From Metellina segmentata (Eukaryota > Arthropoda > Arachnida > Araneae > Tetragnathidae), in NCBI GenBank assembly GCA_947359465.1, contig OX375874.1:95985172-96049171 (forward strand): a stretch of 64,000 bases of DNA, written 5' to 3'. The notes beneath the pieces were generated by a model. The model saw nothing but the letters and a program-made list of their open reading frames with translations, did not search any database and was not told the DNA's origin. Both the position numbers and the translations under genes were made by a program. Shown piece by piece: positions 56,301 through 64,000 of the stretch. The first letter of the stretch is position 1. Each line of letters opens with the position of its first letter.

Positions 56301-59162
56301 TTCTCTAATTCTGGGTAACTGAAAACAATCCAACGAAATAAAAAAATAATTCTGAGAAAAATTCACTTCAGGATCATTTGAATCTGCACGCCATGTGCAC
56401 TTCGTATGAAGGAGAGAGTTAACCGTACGCAACGTGCTCTTGGAATCGGAGAGTTAAGTCCTTTTGCAAGAGACAGAGAGAGAAAGAAACACTGGCCTAT
56501 CTAATCACTCGCTTCCCTTGATAGATAGTTGTTTCTCTGGTCGCTTTATCCCGATGGATTTTCAGATAAAAACCGAAACAACGGAGAATGCCGAAAATTG
56601 CGTCTTCCACGCTCAGCCGACTTCACAGTTTTTTTGTTCTTCGTTTTGCTTTCGTTATACCGGAGGTGATTTATGAGCAGTGTTTTCCCTCTTATTAACT
56701 AGGAAACACCGGAATCTGAGCCATTTTCGGCTTCACTAAGCTTAAAGCATCGTCGGGACAGACAGACGGACGGAGAAGGCGAGGAGGGTGGGGCAGCCTA
56801 GGTGTTTTTTTTTTATGAGAGGGGGCAACTTTTCCCGTGAGAGCGTTTCTTTCATTTCTCCGTCCACCTCTCTTTGGACTGTTCTTCAAGATGGGGATTG
56901 ATAGTTAAGATTGTAACTTTCGTTTTCTTAAGAAAAAGAGAAGCAAAACTGAAACGGGGCTGCATCCATAAGTACAAAGCGGGTAGTAAATACATTCTTC
57001 CAACACGTTTTTTAAAAATATATGACTGTTCGTCAACTGATACTGAAATCACCTTTCATCTTTATTTTATTTCTTTGGGTAAACAGAAATATTTTCTTTA
57101 CATTTTTTTCTTCAAACTTGAAACTAATAATCAATTTTATAAAAATATTCGCCCGTTAAGATTCAAAATTAGTTAAAATTCCTTTTTGTAGTTACAATTA
57201 TATTAAGAATCTTTTAAGAGATTCTATAATGACGAAAAATTATCAGAATTATTAGAAGTATCAGAATAACCACTAACTGTTATTCTGATATTTTTATCTA
57301 TTTCATAATTCATTACCAGTATTAAAAAGAATATGTCTGCACGTTTTGAAACTATTATCTGTATCTGTTTGTTTTCTGTTCATAAGTGGTATAGTCATTG
57401 GATTTGACCTGTATGTCACTGAATAAATACCATAAACGGGGATAACGATAGCAATTTATATTAAAGGCCTAGGTTAATGACGCATTGGTTTTAACCATGA
57501 AAATATATCGAATTTATTCTCTTGAAATTTACCTGCATTTCTGCTATTTATTAAACATTTGTTATACATATTGATTATCAATATTCCAAAAATGCATTAG
57601 TAAAAAAATTTTCGTAACAAAAAAACAAAGTTAAAAAAATACTGATATTTATCTACGAATAATATTCAACGTACATTGACTTGCAGTATGAAGTGTTTAA
57701 GATTTCGTTTTGTTATCAATTCAGTTACATTTAAAAAGTAATCTCAACAGGGTTCCAAAACCTGCCCGACAATCGTTTTCAATTCTGTATTCTGGATTAT
57801 TTTGTCTAGATTCATAATTTGTAGTTTTGAACAGGTATCATAAAGATTACCAGATTTAAAATGCTTGCATATACATAATCAAGGCAATCGGGTAATCTCT
57901 GAATCATCTGGTTATAATTTTGACCCTAGTGAAAGATGAACAAACCTCCTGAGTTCTGACGGTTCAACACCGAAATATAAAATTTTATTTCCCAACCACG
58001 TAGTGATTAAAGTATGACGAGTGAAAATAAAAATGTGCAGTTTGTGCAATGTATGCATATTTTCTCATTGTAAAAAGAAATCATGAAGCCCTGAGTGACG
58101 AGTATTATCTTGAATAGTAGTGAAAAAGAATGAATTAGTGTTCACATCACGTATACGAATACGATTCCCGTTGCCACGGAAACAAACCACACCCAACCGC
58201 AGACATAAAATAACTTCGATTTGATCTCTAAGAAATATTCATTTTCGTATCCCAACACCTACGATAATCCTTTTACTATATCATCCACACACAAGCAGAT
58301 TTGTACAATTATACTGAGTAACAAAAGTCGTGATTGTAAACTAGTTACTTTATGAACAGTTGTTTTTGAGCATTATGTTAAGGAGAAACCAAAATGTTAA
58401 ATGCCAAATACATTTTTATATACTATACGATTTTAATACAAACTTTAATTATGAAGAAAGCTATCCATTTGTATTATAGATACAGAGAAGTACTAAAGTT
58501 CTATCATAAGAAGCTATTTGATGTGAGAATAACTCGATTTAGTCTTCCGCATGACATTTTAATCCCGTGTCAAAGTACAAAATACAATACTGAATGTTGT
58601 TTAGTATAAAGAATAGGGTTTTTAAATATTAGTTTATCGGAACTCCAGAATTCCGCAAAGCTTCAACATTTGAAGTTAGTCGAATTGTCTTTTTTTATAT
58701 AGATTATGTTAAATAATATATTAGATATACGTTTTTCAGAACTCATGTGAATTTTCAATTAATGATAAAACACTCAAACTGAAAAAATATATACTCCGAG
58801 ATATCTTTTTTTTTATTCAATGAAACCTTCTTGCCTTCATTTGATTTGTTATGGATAGCACATACTTTCAAACAGATATAGATTCTTCAATTCAGGTAAC
58901 ATCTTTCCCCAAGTAAGTTTGCTTTAAGCCACTGAAGTAGGTCATATCTTAAGACAATGGACAACCGGATTTCAATTCAGTTTTACGATGTATTACCAAT
59001 AAAAGCATTTTTCTAAATATCATACGAAGACAATATATTAACTCTATGAGCATCATGAGATTTACGAATAGTGTAGTATTGCTTTTTCCCCCAGAGTGCA
59101 CACATAATGACTGAATAACCACATCTATTGGCAAAAATAATCAATGGATTCCTTCAATATTT
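56301..59162. other. Intronic DNA, nothing recognised
   Basis: 56400-56900 is less AT-rich with overlapping frames on both strands, none recognisable. The rest is AT-rich. Confidence 0.4.
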
Positions 59163-59470
59163 GAAAAATACTCTATTGGTCTGCTTCTTATGATGGGATC
59201 ATTTGGAAAGATTTTATTGCTCTTTCCTGAAATAGAATCCTTTGGAAAGATTCCATTAGTCTTTTCCACAGAATAGAATCATTTAAAAAATTCAACTGCT
59301 ATTTTCCTCAGACTTTGGTTCTCTAAGTATTTAGAATATAATCCTTTGGAAAGGTATCATTGTTATTTCCTTAAAATAGAAGAGATTCCATTGATCCTTT
59401 TCTTAAAATAGAAAAATTCTGTAGGTCTTTTTCTCAGAATGGAATCTTTAAAAAAATATTTTACTGGTTA
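59163..59470. repeat. Second, decayed locus of the 41-bp minisatellite
   Basis: 'tcatttggaaagattttatt', 'aaatagaatcctttggaaag' and 'attccattagtcttttccac' reiterate with a similar period. They match the monomer of the array at 38760-39600 about 20 kb away. Units are more diverged here. Confidence 0.8.
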
Positions 59471-61261
59471 AATTAAAAATAGAAATAATGCGCAGGGTAA
59501 GTTCCAAGATGGAATTATGCCTACTGAGCCTCTTTCCAGAGGGTTAGATAATTGACCCCCATAGGGTTAAATAATCGAACGCATATACTGACTACTTTTA
59601 TTATGTGTCGAGTTAAGGATGTTGAACGCATTTTTGTGAGCCTAAACTAAAACCAGTCTATTCTTTCCTGTTTGAAACAAACCAAGACATGGACAAACCC
59701 TAGACGAATTTTCCACCGTCGCTCAACTATAAAGGAATCTGTACAAAAAGAAAGCATAAACTTTCCCCTACCCAAATTATTTCAGCCACACGGCGTAATA
59801 TCTCTGAAATCGAAGGAATTGAAAAGTGATATTTTTACTGCGCGTGTTATCATCCATTCCCCTTTGTCTCTTTGGCGTAATCCCCGAAAAGTGAAGTCTC
59901 ACAACCGTTTTATCCTGGATGAGCACAACACCATGACTGCCGCAGTTTTCCAACCGAATGCCTCGTTGTTTGGTCAGACCGCTCCTTAAGTAATACCTTT
60001 TTTCTTTTGTTTGCCAGCGATTCCGAATGCACACTGCGACTCGGATAATTCCATTGTTGTGGCAAACAGGGTCGCTCAGATTCAGAGGACTCCGAGCTGC
60101 CGCAAATTTAGGTAAAGTCACTGACTGGGATCAATGAGCAGACAAAGTTCATGTGCTTGGAACTGCTGTGGACGAAAACACGCCGTTCTGGAAATAGATC
60201 GATTTCATTTCCCTTCTTTGTTTGGTTATGGCGGGTTTTGTTCTGGAATTAGTTATTTTTATTAATGAGGATGATATCCGTCAGAGGACGTAAACGACAG
60301 CAAATCCCATCCCCGTAGCTTCTACATCCAACATTTCAATTTAATGAACAGAGATCGACCAATGATGCAAAGTGAGAAAAATATTTCAGCGCTAGTTTCT
60401 ACACTAAAAAAAATGGTAGCACTTAAAATCAATTCATCCACAATTAGTGTTTAAAATACACTGAAGTGTCAGAAAAACTGGCACAGAATAGCCTATTCAA
60501 ATTACATTCTTGAGCATTCGGACACTAATTGCTCCACGTGTTTCTATTCTTTCTGACGTGTTTAGTTTTTCATGCGTTTAATTTCCGGAAACCATCAAAA
60601 CAGAAATGTTTGTCCTGTTTGGGTAGCAGGTATTTCGAGGCGGAAATCATGAAAAATGTTATTTAGAAAAACTATCAATGTATGCTGCAGATATAAATCT
60701 TGAAAACGCTTTCTCTGACTGATCTCATGAGTTTGATATTGTCTTGTGTGTGCATACCTCCCGGATTCTCAAATGCAGCATGCTTTCTGATTGCTTAGAG
60801 CTTTGGGAAGCAAGTCAAGCCGATAATTCTTGACATGAAAGAAGCGTGAAATGAGAATCAAACCCATATTACGGAAGAAGGGAGCAACCGTGTAGGGAGG
60901 AGTGCTGGAGGGTTATACACATTGCCAAAGGTAACATTACGATCTTCAGAGCAGAGATTGGGGTTATGCAGTGTCATTCTCCGCCTTTTATTTTTTCTAC
61001 TTTTCTTTCCGATTCTCCTTTTTCGAAAGAAAACAACGCAACTTTTTATGTTGTTTTTTTCACATCTTCATTTTTTTGTTGTTGTTATTTTCATTTATTT
61101 TGTTTTGTTACATTTTTCGTAACATAACCTCCACGGTGATTAATCTAAGTAGAGTTCCGGGCACAGTGCGGGCTGTATATTTTGCAATTTTCAAGTTGCT
61201 ATCTCGACTGAAGTGGCATAATATTGTAGGATATGGCGCTGATGCTATCTATGGCTTGAGA
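59471..61261. other. Intronic DNA, nothing recognised
   Basis: 59672-60121 carries overlapping frames on both strands without known domains. 60980-61120 is a T-rich tract whose hydrophobic peptide is a composition artefact. Confidence 0.4.
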
Positions 61262-61680
61262 GACTGGGTTTAGAGCTGAACATAGCATTTTTTGTCTTTT
61301 CGACGATTTTGCGATGTACAAAGATTTGCCAGCTTTAACTATCATATATAAATTTGGATACTATTTCGAAAAGTAAAATAACTAACAGGCATGCAAATTG
61401 AATTTATTACACAAATTAATTTGTTTCTGAGGATAAGGGAACAATTGGAGTGATATTGGAGGATTTTGGGTTTCTATTGGGATAGTGGGATTTCTGAAGA
61501 TATGGGAACAGTTTGTGTGACTGGGTTTAAAGCTCAGCATAGCATTTTTTGTCTTTTTGACGATTTTACAATGTACAAAGATTTTCCAGATTTAACTATC
61601 ATATGCAAATTTGGATACTATTTTGGAAAGTAAAATAGCTAACAGTCATGCAAATTAAATTTCTTTCACAAATTAATTTA
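61262..61680. repeat. ~160-bp direct duplication, 257 bp apart
   Basis: 'gactgggttta', then 'catagcattttttgtctttt', 'atgtacaaagatt' and 'tttggatactatttcg' occur at 61262-61423 and again at 61519-61680 with several substitutions. About 95 bp of different sequence separates them. Confidence 0.9.
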
Positions 61681-62715
61681 AGCCTGATTAAGAATGCTTT
61701 TGGTAGCATTATTTTGAAAAATAAAATGCTTAACATTTTTATTTCATTCGAGAACAATTTTTTGCTTGCTTTATCTAATAGAAAACGACGGTGAAGAAAA
61801 AACTATTTCATTCATATGATAGCACTTGATATCCATTTGATTCGCAGTTACATTTCATTGTAGTCAAATGTTATTTTACATGAAGGTATAAATAAGGTTA
61901 GAAATTAAAATCATAAGAGTGGAAATGACCTTTTTATTGAGGGTAATTATTCACTTTATCATAAAACATACGCAAGAGATTCTAACGGCATATAAATAAC
62001 AATGACAATAGTTACAGCTTCGCAGACTCACATATACACTGAATTAATAAAAGTAAAGCTATGTCAAAAAGAATTGGACGAAATCGAAACCTTCCATGAA
62101 CTTGACTCAAAGATGGGATGATTTGTTATCGCAATGATGTCACGAAACCGTGCAAACAACAAGCAAACAAGTTCTTTCGTCTCATCTCTGTAAGTAGCTA
62201 TGGAATAATCTCTAGTGGTCTTGACCTACACTTTCTTTGAAGATCTTCAACGATAAACCTCCAATTAAAACTATTTTTGAGGTTGACACAATACGAAATA
62301 GTCGTATGCTTGCAGCTAAGTGAGATAACACATGATCGTTTTTAATGTCTTAGCTTCTCGTTAATTAGACTGACAACGCTTGCTTTGTATTCAATTCACT
62401 GTCATTAATTAGAATATAATCCATTATTTCACCTTAATTATACGATTTGTTACAGTGCTACGGTGCACGCTTGAAATATCAAACCAACATCTTCACAGAA
62501 AGTCTAAGACATATATTGCTAATTGGAGAGTTATGTAAAAGGAGTTTTTACAATACATACGGTTGTATTTCTCTCAACGGAACAATACAGAAATGTGGTA
62601 CAGCATTAGTTAATTTTACTTAATTCAAAAATACGATACGATACGATATTTAATGTACCATGTACTTAGTATAGGGTACTGTTAAATATCGTGTCGTTCT
62701 ATTAAATTTATTTAA
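61681..62715. other. Intronic DNA, nothing recognised
   Basis: No feature recognised apart from a short 'atacgatacgat' reiteration near 62630. Confidence 0.4.
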
Positions 62716-63567
62716 TACTAGCCACTGCGTGACTAGCCCGGCGTTGCCCGCGCCCGTGGAATTGGTTATTAAACTGGTGTAAAAATTTCCGCAGATTTCA
62801 AATCCGTTGAAATTTTTAGTCTATCTTTAGCGATTCCGATTTTACGAAAAAGAGTTAACAATACCAGTCAAAATGTTTTTTTATTTTTTGCTCTCATTTC
62901 TTGAAATGGAATAGGACAGGAAATGTAATCTGTTTCTTTTTTTTTTAACGCGAAGGGTAGAATATGGCAATCTGTTTCAAGTGACGTCACAATCTCTTGC
63001 GAAAATATAAAAGATACATTCAATTTAAAAATTATTTATTTAGAGAAAATCATATTTTTAGGTATAGATCTAAAGTGAAATTTTCCGCAGATTTCAAATC
63101 CGTTGAAATTTTTACTCCATCTTTAACGGTCTTGGAGATTGAAAAAAGAACAACATGACTAAAGTTAAAACTTTTTTTTTTATCCTCTGCTGGAAAATCA
63201 TTCCTCCGCGCAAAATCAAAGCGGAAACGAAAAAAATAATAATTTTCTCCGCGTTCCTCCACGATGAAAAAAATTGGCATGGTCCCAATAGCTGACGGCA
63301 AGGTCACGTGGGTAGAAAAAGTTCAGATTCGGGTGTTTCTTCTTTACTTCGGAAGAAACGCGTTTGAAAAACCGACGGAGAATAAAACTATTAATTCGTT
63401 AAAAAATGTTCTAGATTGAATTTTAAAATTCGTCGCGACCCAAAAATTGCAAAAAATTCCGACTACCTGTCTGCCAAATCTCATTGCTGTAAGTGCCATA
63501 GAATCGTCAGGATTTTGCGTTAAGAAACAGACAAACAAACACTTCCTTTTATAATATTAGAGATAGT
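62716..63567 (+). repeat. Dispersed repeat family R1, copy 3 (longest)
   Basis: It opens 'atactagccactgcgtgact' and 'agcccggcgttgcccgcg' and ends 'acaaacacttccttttataa' and 'tattagagata'. At about 850 bp it is the longest copy. A segment 'gcagatttcaaatccgttga' occurs at 62791 and 63087, so the copy has an internal duplication. Confidence 0.8.
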
Positions 63568-63776
63568 ACATTGTACTATTTTTCAATTTATGCATTAAAG
63601 GTTTAATACAATGGAGGAAAATTAGGGAATTTCTGAATAGATTTCAGGAGGAATTTCTATTTTAATACTTATAAATCACTAAAAATATAGATTTTTCAAT
63701 ACACATTGATTTTACTTTGCAAATGCATCCGAACATATTTAAAAAGTTTCGTATAAAATGCATGTATTTCCTTCAG

Positions 63777-63803
63777 CACTAACAGAATTTCTTTTTGTTG
63801 TAG
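63777..63803 (+). promoter_or_regulatory. Branch site, pyrimidine tract and acceptor of the 59.6-kb intron
   Basis: CACTAAC at 63777-63783 is close to the optimal branch-site consensus. The likely branch adenosine (63782) is 21 nt before the AG. A T-rich tract and 'tgttgtag' follow. The preceding ~200 bp hold nothing else of note. Confidence 0.75.
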
Positions 63804-64000
63804 GGGTGATCCGGACCGATGCGATAATTTCGGAAACACAGCTCTGCACTGGGCATCAGCCAACGGTCACATGAACTGCGTTTCTTTTCTGGTCAACTTC
63901 GGAGTTTCTCTGTGGGCTCTGGACAACGATTTCCACACAGCATCCAACGTGGCCGCCATGAACCAAAGAGACGAGATTATCCGCTATCTGGATGACGTAG
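63804..64000 (+). CDS. Sans: SANS-type ankyrin scaffold protein, exon 2 (partial, continues past window)
   Basis: The first base completes the split glycine; 65 whole codons follow, plus one base of the next. The peptide begins GDPDRCDNFGNTALHWASAN and continues GHMNCVSFLVNFGVSLWALD, the second ankyrin repeat. It then runs DNDFHTASNVAAMNQRDEII and RYLDDV, the third. Vertebrate SANS/ANKS4B proteins have GGDPD-CD--GNTPLH-AA at the same place, so the join to exon 1 is confirmed by family sequence as well as by phase. The third repeat lacks the usual TPL (TAS instead), a mild departure. The central region, SAM domain and C-terminal PDZ-binding motif known for the family would lie downstream. Whether the exon ends near 64000 cannot be seen. 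Confidence 0.93.

Larger units (their letters stand above)
4240..63803 (+). other. 59,564-bp phase-2 intron of the SANS-type gene
   Basis: The donor is GG|GTAAGT at 4240. The acceptor is 'tttctttttgttgtag|GG' ending at 63803. Splicing joins GG to G to give glycine and restores the ankyrin frame exactly. The intron is filled with SINEs, DNA transposons, minisatellites and a satellite array, itemised separately. An intron at the equivalent glycine, also phase 2, is known in human USH1G, where coding exon 1 has 164 nt against 176 here. The 12-nt difference equals the four extra N-terminal residues. Alternative internal exons inside the intron cannot be excluded. Confidence 0.9.

Noticed and set aside
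60922..61273. Hydrophobic frames suggesting a small membrane protein
   Set aside because: The hydrophobicity comes from a T-rich tract (Phe and Leu codons); two overlapping frames show the same effect.
63997..64000. Splice donor 'GTAG' at the window end
   Set aside because: Only four bases are visible and the family continues in frame here, so an exon end cannot be claimed.

Overview
This is AT-rich nuclear DNA from an animal. The evidence is a coding exon with consensus splice signals, pol III-type SINEs, Tc1/mariner transposons, minisatellites and a satellite array. There are no prokaryotic operons. The transposon and SINE mix suggests an arthropod. A chelicerate such as a spider is my guess from repeat style only, and it is weakly held.

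One host gene is recognisable and it frames the window. Exon 1 of a SANS-type ankyrin scaffold protein (USH1G/ANKS4B family) lies at 4064-4239. The next exon starts at 63804 and runs off the right edge. Joined, they give about 124 residues: the N-terminal helix and the first ankyrin repeats. Everything between is one 59,564-bp phase-2 intron with a perfect GTAAGT donor and a CACTAAC branch site 21 nt before the acceptor. The C-terminal part of the protein lies outside the window.

Layout. 1-3620: upstream flank with repeats (dispersed repeat R1, a palindromic MITE-like element, three SINEs). 3621-4063: probable promoter and 5' UTR. 4240-16 kb: intron with a local tandem repeat, SINE pieces, a 253-bp MITE and a Tc1 relic. 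16-31 kb: SINE pieces, R1 copy 2, a GC-rich patch, a decayed mariner element, TA microsatellites, a 248-bp duplication and a perfect 86-bp palindrome. 31-34.5 kb: a ~250-bp tandem repeat broken by SINEs and a dead Tc1, then a 43-bp minisatellite. 34800-36302: an apparently intact Tc1/mariner-superfamily transposon with a 358-aa DD41D transposase and 122-bp inverted ends. 37-42 kb: SINEs with visible target duplications, a 41-bp minisatellite, a SINE cluster and a CpG-dense patch. 45-46 kb: a ~310-bp triplication. 50 kb: another transposase relic. 53415-56300: an 18-unit, 160-bp satellite with higher-order structure. 59-64 kb: a second locus of the 41-bp minisatellite, a duplication, R1 copy 3 and exon 2.

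The only protein genes I can support are the SANS-type gene and the DD41D transposase. The remaining intact reading frames are short and unrecognised. Repeat boundaries were read by eye and may be off by a few bases unless defined by a target-site duplication or exact palindrome.
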